From positions 124,001-188,000 of the forward strand of contig NZ_JIAR01000033.1 in NCBI RefSeq assembly GCF_000620705.1: 64,000 bases of DNA. The letters run 5' to 3'. Below, one piece after another: positions 30,802 through 40,646 of the stretch; the first letter of the stretch is position 1; the number at the start of each line of letters is the position of its first letter. The notes under the pieces are model-generated. The model did not search any database. It worked only from the letters and a program-made list of their open reading frames with translations, and had not been told where the DNA came from. This DNA is from Nocardioides sp. URHA0020 (GTDB lineage Bacteria > Actinomycetota > Actinomycetes > Propionibacteriales > Nocardioidaceae). A program made the translations under genes and the position numbers.

Positions 30802-31272
30802 TCAGACGGAGACCACGAGCGAGAGCGTGCCCGTGCCGTAGCCGGCGATCTCCAGCGCCACGTCCTCCCGCGCGCCCAGCTGCATGGCCAGGACGTTCAG
30901 GTGCGCCGGCACCGGCGAGGAGGGCGCGTACGCCTCCGAGAGCCGCAGGTGCTCGCCCATCGCGTCACCGAAGGGTGCCGCCAGGACGTTGCAGATCTCC
31001 GAGGCGTTCTCGAAGAGGTTCTCCGGCATCAGCCGGTCCTCCTCGGCGGCCTCCGCCGCGCCCTTGGGGACCAGGGCGAGCGCCGCACCCGAGAGTGCGG
31101 CGAGCCGGAAGTCCATCAGGGCGACGGCGCGCAGGTTGTGGTGGTCGTCGATGTACGACGCGATCACCGGCTTGGGCAGGCCGATGTCGACCGGACGGCC
31201 GTCGGTGACGGCGACGTCGCGGCCCAGCAGGCCCTCGAACAGGTCCTTGATCGCCTTGCGGTCGGGGAGCAT
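30802..31272 (-). CDS. CheC/CheX-like chemotaxis protein
   Basis: The 156-aa product is a single alpha/beta domain. MPENLFENASEICNVLAAPFG resembles the helix of CheC/CheX/FliY proteins that carries the catalytic Glu and Asn (ExxN) used to dephosphorylate CheY-P. The match is weaker than for the cheX gene at 31698, and the second half of a CheC-type repeat is not seen, so it may bind rather than hydrolyse. ATG 31272 has GAGG in the end of the upstream cheY, seven bases away. It is the last gene of the cheB operon. Confidence 0.6.
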   Translation of the reverse strand: MLPDRKAIKDLFEGLLGRDVAVTDGRPVDIGLPKPVIASYIDDHHNLRAVALMDFRLAALSGAALALVPKGAAEAAEEDRLMPENLFENASEICNVLAAPFGDAMGEHLRLSEAYAPSSPVPAHLNVLAMQLGAREDVALEIAGYGTGTLSLVVSV

Positions 31273-31279
31273 GGTCGCC

Positions 31280-31642
31280 TCAGCTCAGCATTCCGGACAG
31301 GGCCGACTCGAAGTGCTCGGCCGTGAAGGGCTTGGCGATGAGGAACATGGCCCCGGCCGCCTGGGCGGCGCCGCGCATGTCTTCGGAGCCCTCGGACGTC
31401 ACGAAGCCGAACGGGACCTCGTTGCCGCCGCCACGCAGCGCGCGCAGCAGCTCGATGCCCGTCTTGTTCGGCATGTTCCAGTCCGAGAGGACCAGGTCGG
31501 GCGCCTCGGCGGCCACCTTGTCCAGCGCGTCGGCGCCGTCGACGGCCTCCACGAAGTCGTGGTGACCGAAGCCCGCCTGGCGCATGGTGCGCAGCACGAT
31601 CTGCCGCATCACCTTGCTGTCGTCTGCGATGAGGATCTTCAT
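31280..31642 (-). CDS. CheY-type single-domain response regulator
   Basis: The 120-aa receiver domain has the acidic pocket D7-D8, phosphoacceptor D54 in LVLSDWNMPNKTG, the switch Thr/Ser in FGFVTSEGS and Lys in LIAKPFTAEHF. There is no output domain, so it acts by protein binding, as CheY does on the flagellar switch or as a phosphate sink. The start at ATG 31642 is fixed by AAGGAAAG and by the receiver fold. It is one of two cheY-like genes in this operon, each next to a CheX-like gene. Confidence 0.9.
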   Translation of the reverse strand: MKILIADDSKVMRQIVLRTMRQAGFGHHDFVEAVDGADALDKVAAEAPDLVLSDWNMPNKTGIELLRALRGGGNEVPFGFVTSEGSEDMRGAAQAAGAMFLIAKPFTAEHFESALSGMLS

Positions 31643-31697
31643 GGTCTTTCCTTCTTGCTCTGCTGGTTGGTCCGGGCTGGGATGTCCGGGCGGACGC

Positions 31698-32144
31698 TCA
31701 GGCCGCGTCCGGGAGGATCTGGACGTAGACGGGGGCGTCGCCCCACGACACGACGAACGAGTCGTCACGCGACGGTGCCTCGCTCGTCTCGGAGACGTCG
31801 GGCAGGCCGAGCGCCCAGGTGCCGATCAGGGCACCCTTCACGCTGCCGCCGACGACGTTGAGGACCTCGCCCACGGCGTCGTGGACGTCGAGCTCGGGCA
31901 GCTCCTCGTCGGGGCCGAGCCCGAGCATGGCGCCGGCGATCTGCGTCGCGACGTCGCTGTCGCACGTGAGCACCAGGCGACCGTTCCAGTCACCTCGCAG
32001 CTCGATGTGCGCCTGGACGCCGGAGCCGAAGTCGGCGGCCCGTTCGGCCGGCCACGCCTCGGCGGAGGCGAAGAGCATGGAGCCCCACACCTGCTCGATG
32101 GCGGCCAGGACGAGCGCCTGGTCGGGCGCGCTTGAGATGGTCAT
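31698..32144 (-). CDS. cheX: CheX-type CheY-P phosphatase
   Basis: The product is about 148 aa. The segment ELDVHDAVGEVLNVVGGSVKGAL carries the CheX signature Glu and Asn on one helix (GExxNxxxG), which insert into the active site of phosphorylated CheY. The N-terminal beta-rich part (HIELRGDWNGRLVLTCDSDVATQIAGAMLG) is also typical. It would end the CheY signal in place of CheZ. ATG 32144 lies one base after the upstream cheY stop, while 55 bases separate it from the downstream cheY. Confidence 0.82.
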   Translation of the reverse strand: MTISSAPDQALVLAAIEQVWGSMLFASAEAWPAERAADFGSGVQAHIELRGDWNGRLVLTCDSDVATQIAGAMLGLGPDEELPELDVHDAVGEVLNVVGGSVKGALIGTWALGLPDVSETSEAPSRDDSFVVSWGDAPVYVQILPDAA

Positions 32145-32145
32145 G

Positions 32146-32519
<374 letters not shown>

Positions 32520-32532
<13 letters not shown>

Positions 32533-33356
32533 GTGCGTTGTTCCTCTCTGATCCGATACACCGAAGATCGCCCTGCGGGCACGCGCTCCCACGCGTCGTC
32601 GACGCCCATGGTCATCTCGGCCGCCCCCAGGAAGAGGTGGCCGTCGGGCGCCATCACCTGGCGCACGCGCTTGAGCACGTCGCGCTTGGTGGGCAGGTCG
32701 AAGTAGATGAGAACGTTGCGGAGGAACACGATGTCGAACCGACCCATCGGCGGGAAGGGCCGGGTCAGGTTCAGGCTGCGGAACTCCACACGTTCCCTGA
32801 TCGACTGGTTGATCCGCCAGTTGAGGCCTGCGCGCTCGAAGTGGCGGACCAGGGTCGTCGCCGGCAGGCCGCGGTTGACCTCCAGCTGCGAGTACTCGCC
32901 CTTGCGGGACCGCGTGAGCATCTCCTCCGAGAGGTCGGTGGCGACGAGCTCGATCTTCCAGCCGGCCAGCTCGGGGGTGTCCAGGGCGGTCATGATGATG
33001 CTGTACGGCTCCTGGCCGCTCGAGCACGCGCCGGCCCAGATCCGCAGGGTGCGGTTGGACCGGGTCTTGGCCAGCGCGGGGAAGACGTTCTGGCGCAGCG
33101 CGGTGAAGGGGTCGGCGTCGCGGAACCACGACGTCTCGTTGGTGGTCAGCGCCTCGACGACCTGCTTCATCGCGGCCGGCGTACGGCGCTTGGACAGGTC
33201 GGCGACGTAGGCGTCGACATCGGGATGGCCGGCCGCGCGAGCCAGCGGCACGAGCCGCGACTCAACGAGGTACTCCTTGCCCGTGTCGAGCACGATCGCG
33301 CTTTCGGCGCGGACGAGCTCACGGACGAAGGTGAAGGCCTGGGGACTGATGGTCAC
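32520..33356 (-). CDS. cheR: Chemoreceptor glutamate methyltransferase CheR
   Basis: CheR transfers methyl groups from SAM to receptor glutamates during adaptation. The product is about 278 aa: an N-terminal helical domain (FTFVRELVRAESAIVLDTGKEYLVESRL) and a C-terminal Rossmann domain with LTTNETSWFRDADPF, the SAM-binding WAGACSSGQEPYSIIM, LVATDLSEEML and FDIVFLRNVLIYFD. The GTG at 33356 has AGGAGG six bases upstream and overlaps the cheB stop (GTGA). There is no C-terminal NWETF-type receptor tether to look for on the receptors here. Confidence 0.94.
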
Positions 33357-34477
33357 CGTGCACCTCCTACAACTGCTCTGTTGGCGGGAGTGCCAACGGG
33401 ACCGCCGACGTGCGGGTGCACGAGGCGGCGGGTGATCTCGGCGGGCAGCTCGCCCAGGGGCAGGACCCGCTCGGCGAGGCCGGCGTTCGTGACCGCACCG
33501 GGCATGCCCCACACGACCGACGTGGCCTGGTCCTGCGCCAGCACGGCGCCGCCGCGGTCGACGATGTTGCGTGACCCCTTGGCGCCGTCGGCGCCCATGC
33601 CGGTGAGCACGACGCCGAGCACCGACCCGCCGACGGCGGCGACCGCGGTGCGGAAGAGCACGTCCACGGCGGGGCGGCAGTAGTTCTCCGGCGGAGCCTG
33701 GGTCAGCCTGGTGACCAGCCCGCGGGCGTCGGAGACGACCTCGAGGTGGAAGTCGCCGGGGGCGATGCAGACCGTGCCGGGGCGCAGCACCTGGCCGTGC
33801 GCGGCCTCGGTGACCTCGACGTCGAGCTGACGGTCCAGCCGGGCGGCGAACTGCGTGGTGAAGAGCGGGGGCATGTGCTGCACGACCATGACCGGCACCG
33901 GCAGCGGCGGCAGGCCCGCCAGCAGGGCGCTCAGCGCCTCGGGTCCGCCGGTCGAGCAGCCGATGACGAGCAGCCGGTAGCCGCCCGGGGGCCGCGGTGC
34001 GGGGGTGCGCAGGACGACCGGGGCGGGCTGGGCCGGCCGGGCCACGCCGGGCAGGCTGAGCATCCCCGGACGCGGGACGAGCGACTTGATGCGCGGGATC
34101 AGGGCCTCGCGCACCTGCTCCATGGAGCGACCGACGCTGCCGACGTTCGCCGGCTTCGGGACGTAGTCGGAGGCACCGGCGGACAGCGCGTCGAGCGTCG
34201 CCTCTGCTCCTCGCTCGGTCAACGTGCTGAACATGATGATCGGGACGCGGTTGCCGGACTGGCGCAGGCTGCGGACCGTCTCGATGCCGTTGAGCTCGGG
34301 CATCTCCACGTCCATCGTGACGAGGTCCGGCTTGAGCAGCGCGATCTTCTGCAGACCCGCCTTGCCGTTGACCGCCGTCCCGACGACCTCGATGTCAGGG
34401 TCCTCCGCGAGCAGGTCGGAGACCAGCTTGCGGATCACGACCGAGTCGTCGACCACGAGCACCCGGATCGGGGCCAT
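33353..34477 (-). CDS. cheB: Protein-glutamate methylesterase CheB
   Basis: CheB removes receptor methyl groups and deamidates glutamines when phosphorylated by CheA. The receiver domain (about 1-125) has D10-D11 and phosphoacceptor D56 in VTMDVEMPELNG. A Pro-rich linker follows, then the esterase domain with the Ser in IGCSTGGPEAL, His in VVQHMPP and Asp in LTGMGADGAKGS. ATG 34477 (AGG eight bases upstream) gives the family start MAPIRVLVVDDS; GTG 34486 is possible. It leads the cheB-cheR-cheY-cheX-cheY operon behind a sigma-28-like promoter and a leader hairpin. Confidence 0.94.
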   Translation of the reverse strand: MAPIRVLVVDDSVVIRKLVSDLLAEDPDIEVVGTAVNGKAGLQKIALLKPDLVTMDVEMPELNGIETVRSLRQSGNRVPIIMFSTLTERGAEATLDALSAGASDYVPKPANVGSVGRSMEQVREALIPRIKSLVPRPGMLSLPGVARPAQPAPVVLRTPAPRPPGGYRLLVIGCSTGGPEALSALLAGLPPLPVPVMVVQHMPPLFTTQFAARLDRQLDVEVTEAAHGQVLRPGTVCIAPGDFHLEVVSDARGLVTRLTQAPPENYCRPAVDVLFRTAVAAVGGSVLGVVLTGMGADGAKGSRNIVDRGGAVLAQDQATSVVWGMPGAVTNAGLAERVLPLGELPAEITRRLVHPHVGGPVGTPANRAVVGGAR

Positions 34478-34506
34478 GCTCTGCACCTACTTCTGGTCCT
34501 CACCAC

Positions 34507-34531
34507 TTCACCTGCCACAGCGGCAGGTGAA
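34507..34531 (-). other. Leader hairpin at the predicted 5' end of the cheB transcript
   Basis: TTCACCTGCC and GGCAGGTGAA form a perfect 10-bp stem around a five-base loop. It sits immediately downstream of the -10 of the cheB promoter, so it would form at the very 5' end of the mRNA, as stabilising hairpins do. Alternatively it may terminate read-through from the upstream gene at 34600. Confidence 0.6.
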
Positions 34532-34537
34532 GACCAC

Positions 34538-34563
34538 ATCGGCCGGGGTCGGATCGACCTGAG
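34538..34563 (-). promoter_or_regulatory. Sigma-28-like promoter of the cheB operon
   Basis: On the minus strand the site reads CTCAGGTC, twelve bases, GCCGAT, with CTCA at 34563-34560 and GCCGAT at 34543-34538. Sequence and spacing equal those of the sites before cheA and before the receptor gene at 8662. The expected start is near 34530, about 53 bases before the cheB ATG. Confidence 0.7.
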
Positions 34564-34599
34564 CAGGCTGGGAGGAGAAAGGTCAGGAGAGCAGGCTGA

Positions 34600-35484
34600 T
34601 CAGGAGCCGTCGTACACGGCGAGCCACGGCCGCAGCAGCACGGCGGCGTCGTCGGCCGGGAGCAGGTCGCTCACGGTGCTCGCCTGGACGACGCCGGACC
34701 AGGCGTTCCAGACGCCGTACGCCGCGTCGTGGGCGTCGAAGTCGGCGCACCGGAAGGCGATCACGGCCGCCAACTGGGCGTCGCACGCGAGCCGGAGCCG
34801 CTCGGCGAGGGACAGCGCCCACGTCGCCTGGTGCATCGCGGGGGCCCACTGGGCGGTGTGCATCCGCAGCCGGTCGACCACGGCGCGCCAGGACTCGCGT
34901 GTCGCGAGGTCGGCGCCGCCGAGCGTCGCCAGCCGCTGGTCCACGTCGGGCAGGCCCACCGCCGGCTCGTCGCCGTCGACCACCGCGGCCCGGACGAACG
35001 GGCCGGCCATCGCGCGGCGCAGGTCGTCCGAGAGCTGGTCACGCAGGTAGGCGCTCGCCGCCGCGTCGGCCAGCACGTCGGCGGCCAGGGAGGCGGTCGG
35101 GTCCTGGACCGCGACGGCACCGCTGTGCAGCCAGGTCCAGTCCAGCAGGTCACGCCGCAGCAGCCGGTCGAGGGCGTGGGCGTCTCCGAGCAGGCTGGTC
35201 TCCAGCCGCCGCAGCAGCGCGGTCTCCCCCGCCGCCGCGTCCTGGAGCGCCGAGCCGGCGAGCGGCAGGGCGGTGCTCATCGAGGGGGTCTCGGTCGCCG
35301 GTCCGGCGCAGGCTCGCCGCCACTCCTCGCGCACGCCGGCGCCGGGATGGCAGTCGGCGAGTCGTTCCAGGTCCTCGGGGCCGGCGGCCAGGGCCGCCCG
35401 CAGCACTCGGGCGACCTGGTGCCCGCCGGGCAGGCGGGCGAGGTCGAAGCCGAGGGCAGGACCACCGATCACGGAGTACGCCAC
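34600..35484 (-). CDS. Unrecognised protein encoded inside the chemotaxis island
   Basis: I do not recognise this 294-aa protein. It is soluble, Ala/Leu/Asp-rich and mostly helical, with no signal peptide or membrane helix. It begins VAYSVIGGPALGFDLARLPGGHQVARVLRAAL and has several Trp residues in the second half (LDWTWLHSG, AQWAPAMHQATWALSLAERL, GVWNAWSG). The GTG at 35484 has a strong GGAGGGA seven bases upstream, and codon bias matches its neighbours. It lies between the cheA and cheB operons on the same strand, behind its own terminator-separated leader, so a chemotaxis or motility role is a guess from position only. Confidence 0.6.
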   Translation of the reverse strand: MAYSVIGGPALGFDLARLPGGHQVARVLRAALAAGPEDLERLADCHPGAGVREEWRRACAGPATETPSMSTALPLAGSALQDAAAGETALLRRLETSLLGDAHALDRLLRRDLLDWTWLHSGAVAVQDPTASLAADVLADAAASAYLRDQLSDDLRRAMAGPFVRAAVVDGDEPAVGLPDVDQRLATLGGADLATRESWRAVVDRLRMHTAQWAPAMHQATWALSLAERLRLACDAQLAAVIAFRCADFDAHDAAYGVWNAWSGVVQASTVSDLLPADDAAVLLRPWLAVYDGS

Positions 35485-35664
35485 CGGCTTGCTCCCTCCA
35501 CCTGTCGTCGGGGTCGGCTGGTGAGACGCCAACGACCCCGTCCGGGACACGAGACCGGACGAGGTCGATGGTAGCCCGAGGGCGGGGGCGCCGGGCAGGG
35601 TCTTGCTCGACCCTTGTCGACGCCTTGTCGGTGCCTTGAGATGCCGTGAGATGCCTCGGCGGGC

Positions 35665-35692
35665 GCGGGCCGGACATCCGAGTCCGGCCCGC
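35665..35692 (-). terminator. Terminator hairpin after the cheA-cheW-mcp operon
   Basis: GCGGGCCGGAC (35665-35675) and its perfect complement (35682-35692) make an 11-bp GC stem with a six-base loop, starting eight bases after the stop of the last receptor gene on the minus strand. It separates the cheA operon from the gene at 34600. The rest of the 215-bp gap holds the tandem GGCATCTCA repeats and no gene. Confidence 0.7.
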
Positions 35693-35699
35693 ACCGTCC

Positions 35700-37331
35700 T
35701 CAGGACTTGAAGAAGCTGACCGCGGACCGGAGCTCGGCCGCCATCCGGGCGACCTCGTCGATCGCCGAGCGGGACTGCGACAGCGCCTGCGTCGTCGACT
35801 GGGCCGCGCTGGAGACACCGGAGATGTTCGCCGCGATCTCACCCGAGCCGCTCGAGGCCTCCGCGACGTTGCGCGACATCTCGTTGGTCGTCGCGGTCTG
35901 CTCCTCCACCGCCGAGGCGATGGTCAGCTGGTAGTCGTTGATCGAGGTGATGATGGCGGAGATCTCACCGATCGCCTCGACCGCACCGGTCGTGTCGCCC
36001 TGGATCGCCTCGACCCGGCGAGCGATGTCCTCGGTGGCCCGGGCGGTCTCCTGAGCCAGCTCCTTGACCTCGTTGGCCACGACCGCGAAGCCCTTGCCGG
36101 CCTCACCGGCCCGAGCAGCCTCGATGGTCGCGTTCAGCGCCAGCAGGTTGGTCTGCTCGGCGATCGAGGTGATCACCTTGACCACGTTGCCGATCTCCTG
36201 GCTCGAGGTGCCGAGCTTGGCCACGGTCTCGTTGGTGCGCTCCACGATGCTGACCGCCTCGGTCGCCACCCGAGCAGCGTCGTTGGCCGAGCTCGCGATC
36301 TCGCGGATCGACGCGCCCATCTCCTCCGCACCGGCGGCGACGGTCTGCACGTTGCGCGACACCTCGTCCGCGGCACCGGAGACCACGTCGGCCTGGACCG
36401 AGGTCTCCTCGGCACCGGCAGCGATCTCCTGCGAGGACGCCGAGAGCTCCTCGGAGGCGGCGGCGACCGCGTCCGCGGAGCCGACGACGGAGCCGATCAG
36501 GTCGCGCAGCTTGTCGGTCGCCTCGTCGAGCGCCGCACCCATGGTGCCGACGTCGTCGGCCGAGTCGAGGTCGGAGCGACGGGTCAGGTCACCACCGGCG
36601 AGCGCCTGGGCGACCTCCCGCACGCGGTTGACCCGGCGGGCCGTGGCGTTGGCGACGAGCCAGCCGAGCGCCACGGAGAGGCTGATGCCCACCAGGAGCA
36701 GCAGGATCGTGACCAGCCGGTTGCGGGCGTAGCTGTCGTGGGCCTGGACCGCCGAGGCGGAGGCGTCGGCGGCCTCGGCCGCGGTGAGAGCAGCGGCGTG
36801 CCGGTACATCTCGTTGACCACCGGCTGGCCCTGGAGCTCGTTCTTGACCCACCAGAAGGCCAGGTTGTCCTGCTTGGCGAGGGGCAGCAGCACCTTCTGC
36901 TGGATGGCCATGAAGTCCTCGACCGCCGCCTCGAGCTCGGTGAGGTCCTGGCGACGCGCGGCGTCGAGCGGCAGGTCGGCGTACGACGCGGCAGCCGCGT
37001 CGAAGTCCGCCTTGTGCTGGCCCAGCAGGACCTCGGCGGTCTTCTTGCCGGTGGGCAGCTGCGCGAGCACAGCGTTCCGGACGTCGATGCGCATGTTGGC
37101 GATCGCGGCCGTGATGTCCTCGACGGAGCTGACGCCCTCGACGTTCTCGGCGTACAGCCGGTCCGCGCGGTCGGCCGCGTCGGCCTGGGCCCAGATGGAC
37201 AGGACGCCGACGATCACGGCGACACCGGCGGACAGGCCGACCGCGGTCAGGATCTTCGGGCGGACGTTGGTGTCGCGGAACCAGCGGATCAGGGTGTGGC
37301 CGGAGGCCCGGGAGCCGACGAACTCAGTCAC
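35700..37331 (-). CDS. Methyl-accepting chemotaxis protein
   Basis: This 543-aa receptor has a longer cytoplasmic N-terminus (about 22 residues), TM1 (about 28-48), an extracytoplasmic domain of about 150 residues ([26 protein letters not shown], a 4HB_MCP-like four-helix bundle), TM2 ([22 protein letters not shown], about 205-226), HAMP and the signalling domain. The hairpin tip is [47 protein letters not shown]. About 570 bases of its signalling domain are nearly identical in DNA to the next receptor gene. The GTG start at 37331 has a weak ribosome-binding site. It is the last gene of the cheA operon. Confidence 0.93.
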   Translation of the reverse strand: MTEFVGSRASGHTLIRWFRDTNVRPKILTAVGLSAGVAVIVGVLSIWAQADAADRADRLYAENVEGVSSVEDITAAIANMRIDVRNAVLAQLPTGKKTAEVLLGQHKADFDAAAASYADLPLDAARRQDLTELEAAVEDFMAIQQKVLLPLAKQDNLAFWWVKNELQGQPVVNEMYRHAAALTAAEAADASASAVQAHDSYARNRLVTILLLLVGISLSVALGWLVANATARRVNRVREVAQALAGGDLTRRSDLDSADDVGTMGAALDEATDKLRDLIGSVVGSADAVAAASEELSASSQEIAAGAEETSVQADVVSGAADEVSRNVQTVAAGAEEMGASIREIASSANDAARVATEAVSIVERTNETVAKLGTSSQEIGNVVKVITSIAEQTNLLALNATIEAARAGEAGKGFAVVANEVKELAQETARATEDIARRVEAIQGDTTGAVEAIGEISAIITSINDYQLTIASAVEEQTATTNEMSRNVAEASSGSGEIAANISGVSSAAQSTTQALSQSRSAIDEVARMAAELRSAVSFFKS

Positions 37332-37372
37332 GGTGGAGTCTTTCTGCCGAGGTGAACGGGTGGGGCGGGCGG

Positions 37373-38956
37373 TCAGCCCTGGTGGAACCGAGAGATCTCG
37401 GTGCGGAGCGAGGCCGCCATCTGAGCGAGCTCGCCGATCGCCGACAGGGTCTGGTTGACGGCCTGGGTCGTGGTCGTCGCCGCGGTGGCGACGCCGTTGA
37501 TGTTGGTGGCGATCTCGCCCGAGCCGGTGGAGGCCTCCGCGACGTTGCGCGACATCTCGTTGGTGGTGGCGGTCTGCTCCTCGACCGCCGAGGCGATGGT
37601 CAGCTGGTAGTCGTTGATCGAGGTGATGATCGTGGAGATCTCACCGATCGCCTCGACCGCACCGGTCGTGTCGCCCTGGATCGCCTCCACCCGGCGAGCG
37701 ATGTCCTCGGTGGCCCGGGCGGTCTCCTGGGCCAGCTCCTTGACCTCGTTGGCCACGACCGCGAAGCCCTTGCCGGCCTCACCGGCCCGAGCGGCCTCGA
37801 TCGTGGCGTTCAGCGCCAGCAGGTTGGTCTGCTCGGCGATCGAGGTGATCACCTTGACCACGTTGCCGATCTCCTGGCTCGAGGTGCCGAGCTTGGCCAC
37901 GGTCTCGTTGGTGCGCTCCACGATGCTGACCGCCTCGGTCGCCACCCGAGCAGCGTCGTTGGCCGAGCTCGCGATCTCGCGGATCGAGGCACCCATCTCG
38001 TCGGCACCGGCGGCGACGGTCTGCACGTTGCGCGACACCTCGTCCGCGGCACCGGCCACGACGCCGGCCTGCACCGAGGTCTCCTCGGCACCCGCGGCGA
38101 TCTGCTGCGAGGACGCCGAGAGCTCCTCGGAGGCGGCGGCGACGGCGTCCGCGGAGCCCTGGACCGCGGTCACGATCGCCGAGACCGACTCGATCGACCG
38201 GTTCAGGGCACGCTCGAGGTCGCCGAGCTCCGCAGCCGAGGTCTCCTCCGCCCGGTGGGCCAGGTCACCGCCGGCGAACGCGGTCAGCACGCCGACGCTG
38301 CGGCGCAGCGGCCGCACGATCGAGCGGGAGATCGCGGTGATCAGGCCGATGAGGAGCACCAGGCCGAGCACACCGGTGATCACCGTGGTCCAGAGCACGC
38401 GGTGGCGCACCCCGTCCTGCTCGGCGCTGTAGGCGTCCGCGGCGGCCGCGACGGTCGTCACGGCCTCCTTGACCATCGCGTTGAGCTGGTCGCTCGCGGA
38501 CTGGATCTCGTCGAGCTGGTGGCGGGCGGCCGCCTGGTCGGTCAGCGCGCCCTGCACGAAGGCGGACACCGTGGTCACGTAGTCCTCGAACGCCTTCTGG
38601 AAGGCAGCCGAGTCCTCGGCGCTCAGCTGGAGCTTGCTGGTCGCGAGGTCCATGTCCTCGAGGCCGCCCATGATCCCCTGGAGCTCGCCGAGGTGGGTCT
38701 TGAGCTGGTCCGGGACCCCGGACGGGTCGTCGAGGCCGGCGGCCAGGTAGGCGTCGGTGCTCAGCGACTGGGCGACCAGGTTGAGCGACTGGATCATGCC
38801 GGCCGTCGAGCCCATCTGGTTCTGCTCCTCCGAGGAGGAGCGGAGGTCGTTGATCCCCGAGATCGCCACTGCGCCGAGGACGGCCATGGTGAGGCCGCTG
38901 ATGACGGCGACGGCCGTGAGTCGCCGGGCGACCGACCAGGTGCGGAGGCGGTTCAT
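37373..38956 (-). CDS. Methyl-accepting chemotaxis protein
   Basis: This 527-aa receptor has TM1 at about 13-32 ([20 protein letters not shown]), an extracytoplasmic domain to about residue 185 ([21 protein letters not shown], a helical sensor), TM2 ([20 protein letters not shown]), HAMP ([21 protein letters not shown]) and a signalling domain with the standard hairpin tip. The sensor differs completely from its neighbours while the signalling half is near-identical to that of the gene at 35700. The ATG is at 38956; a GC-rich 17-bp hairpin precedes it, 43 bases upstream. Ligand unknown. Confidence 0.93.
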   Translation of the reverse strand: MNRLRTWSVARRLTAVAVISGLTMAVLGAVAISGINDLRSSSEEQNQMGSTAGMIQSLNLVAQSLSTDAYLAAGLDDPSGVPDQLKTHLGELQGIMGGLEDMDLATSKLQLSAEDSAAFQKAFEDYVTTVSAFVQGALTDQAAARHQLDEIQSASDQLNAMVKEAVTTVAAAADAYSAEQDGVRHRVLWTTVITGVLGLVLLIGLITAISRSIVRPLRRSVGVLTAFAGGDLAHRAEETSAAELGDLERALNRSIESVSAIVTAVQGSADAVAAASEELSASSQQIAAGAEETSVQAGVVAGAADEVSRNVQTVAAGADEMGASIREIASSANDAARVATEAVSIVERTNETVAKLGTSSQEIGNVVKVITSIAEQTNLLALNATIEAARAGEAGKGFAVVANEVKELAQETARATEDIARRVEAIQGDTTGAVEAIGEISTIITSINDYQLTIASAVEEQTATTNEMSRNVAEASTGSGEIATNINGVATAATTTTQAVNQTLSAIGELAQMAASLRTEISRFHQG

Positions 38957-38998
38957 GAGGGTGACCTTTGCTTCGAGGGGGTGGGAGGGCGTCTGGAG

Positions 38999-39037
38999 GG
39001 CAGGGAGCCGCCGGCTGTGGGCCGGCGGCTCCCTGCC
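38999..39037. terminator. 17-bp perfect hairpin between two receptor genes
   Basis: Arms 38999-39015 and 39021-39037 pair perfectly around a five-base loop. It follows the stop of the receptor at 39043 by five bases and precedes the receptor at 38956 on the same strand. It may reduce expression of the two downstream receptors relative to cheA-cheW-mcp, or stabilise the upstream mRNA. No T-tract is present. Confidence 0.6.
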
Positions 39038-39042
39038 GCCGA

Positions 39043-40611
39043 TCAGGCCCGCTGGAAGCGGGAGATCTGGCTGCGCAGCTCCGCAGCCATGCCGGCGAGC
39101 TCGTCGATCGCGGTGCGCGACTGGGTGAGCGCCTGCGTGGTCGACTGGGCGGCGCCCGAGACACCGGTGATGTTGTTGGCGATCTCGCCGGAGCCGGTCG
39201 AGGCCTCCGCGACGTTGCGCGACATCTCGTTGGTCGTGGCGGTCTGCTCCTCGACCGCCGAGGCGATGGTCAGCTGGTAGTCGTTGATCGAGGTGATGAT
39301 CGTGGAGATCTCACCGATCGCCTCGACCGCACCGGTCGTGTCGCCCTGGATCGCCTCGACCCGGCGAGCGATGTCCTCGGTGGCCCGGGCGGTCTCCTGG
39401 GCCAGCTCCTTGACCTCGTTGGCCACGACCGCGAATCCCTTGCCGGCCTCACCGGCCCGAGCGGCCTCGATGGTGGCGTTCAGCGCCAGCAGGTTGGTCT
39501 GCTCGGCGATGGAGGTGATCGCCTTGACGACCGCGCCGATCTCCTGGCTGGACGTCCCGAGGCGAGCGACGGTCTCGTTGGTCGTCTCGACCATCGACAC
39601 CGCCTGCGACGCCACCCGAGCGGCCTCGTTGGCCGAGTGGGCGATCTCGCGGATGGAGGCGCCCATCTGCTCGGCGCCGGCGGCGACGGTCTGCACGTTG
39701 CGGGAGACCTCGTTGGCGGCACCGGCCACGACGTCGGCCTGGACCGAGGTCTCCTCGGCACCCGCGGCGATCTGCTGCGACGAGGCCGAGAGCTCCTCGG
39801 AGGCGGCGGCGACGGCGTCCGCGGAGCCGACGACGTCGGCGACGATGCCGGACACCGACTCGATGGACTGGTTGAGCGCGACCTCGAGCTCACCGAGCTC
39901 GGCGGTCGACCGCTCCTCGACCCGCTGGGTCAGGTCGCCGCCGGCGAAGGCACTGAGGGCGTCGACGCTGCGGCGCAACGGCCGGGTGATCGAGCGGGTG
40001 ATCAGCAAGGCGACCGCCACGAGGGCGCTGAGGCCGATGAGGGCGGCGACCGCGAGCAGGGTGAGCGCCGAGGACCGGGTGCTGTCGGCCTCGGCGGTCT
40101 TCGCGGCGGCAGCCTTCTCGATGCCCTCGATCGAGCCGGACAGCAGGTCGTCCATCTTGTCGTTGGCGGCCTGGACGTCGTCCACGGTCTTGCGCGCGGC
40201 GGCCTGGTCGGCGATGGCGGAGTCGACGTACGCCGAGATGGACGCCTCGTAGTCGGCCCAGGCCTGGTCGAACGCCTTTGACTGCTCCTCGGAGACCACG
40301 AGGTCGAGCGCGTGGAGCTGGCTCATCAGGTCCTTGATCGTCGCGGTGTCGTCCACGACGTCCTGGGCGATGGAGGCGTTGTCCTGGTAAACCGCGGCCT
40401 TGAGGCCGTCGACCTTGAGCTCGCTGGAGCGGGTGTCGAGCGCGTGCATCAGCGAGCGTGCCTCCTGGTAGGAGGCGAGCTTGGTGGAGTCGTCGTCCAG
40501 GCCACGGAAGCCGGAGTAGGCCACGCCCGCGACGAACACGGCGGTGACGGCGCCGATACCGGCGATCGCGGTGAGCCTGCGGCCCACCGTCCAGGTGATG
40601 TTCAGAGACAT
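39043..40611 (-). CDS. Methyl-accepting chemotaxis protein
   Basis: This 522-aa receptor has TM1 at about 12-32 ([21 protein letters not shown]), an extracytoplasmic helical domain (about 33-182), TM2 ([24 protein letters not shown]), HAMP ([21 protein letters not shown]) and the signalling domain (tip [41 protein letters not shown]). It shares the HAMP and architecture of the gene at 37373, but the DNA identity of the signalling region stops near 39520 and the remaining part has drifted. ATG 40611 has GAGGA nine bases upstream. It is the first receptor after cheW. Confidence 0.93.
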   Translation of the reverse strand: MSLNITWTVGRRLTAIAGIGAVTAVFVAGVAYSGFRGLDDDSTKLASYQEARSLMHALDTRSSELKVDGLKAAVYQDNASIAQDVVDDTATIKDLMSQLHALDLVVSEEQSKAFDQAWADYEASISAYVDSAIADQAAARKTVDDVQAANDKMDDLLSGSIEGIEKAAAAKTAEADSTRSSALTLLAVAALIGLSALVAVALLITRSITRPLRRSVDALSAFAGGDLTQRVEERSTAELGELEVALNQSIESVSGIVADVVGSADAVAAASEELSASSQQIAAGAEETSVQADVVAGAANEVSRNVQTVAAGAEQMGASIREIAHSANEAARVASQAVSMVETTNETVARLGTSSQEIGAVVKAITSIAEQTNLLALNATIEAARAGEAGKGFAVVANEVKELAQETARATEDIARRVEAIQGDTTGAVEAIGEISTIITSINDYQLTIASAVEEQTATTNEMSRNVAEASTGSGEIANNITGVSGAAQSTTQALTQSRTAIDELAGMAAELRSQISRFQRA

Positions 40612-40646
40612 GTCAGTTTCCTCGGGGTGTGGTCTCGGGGTGGTGC

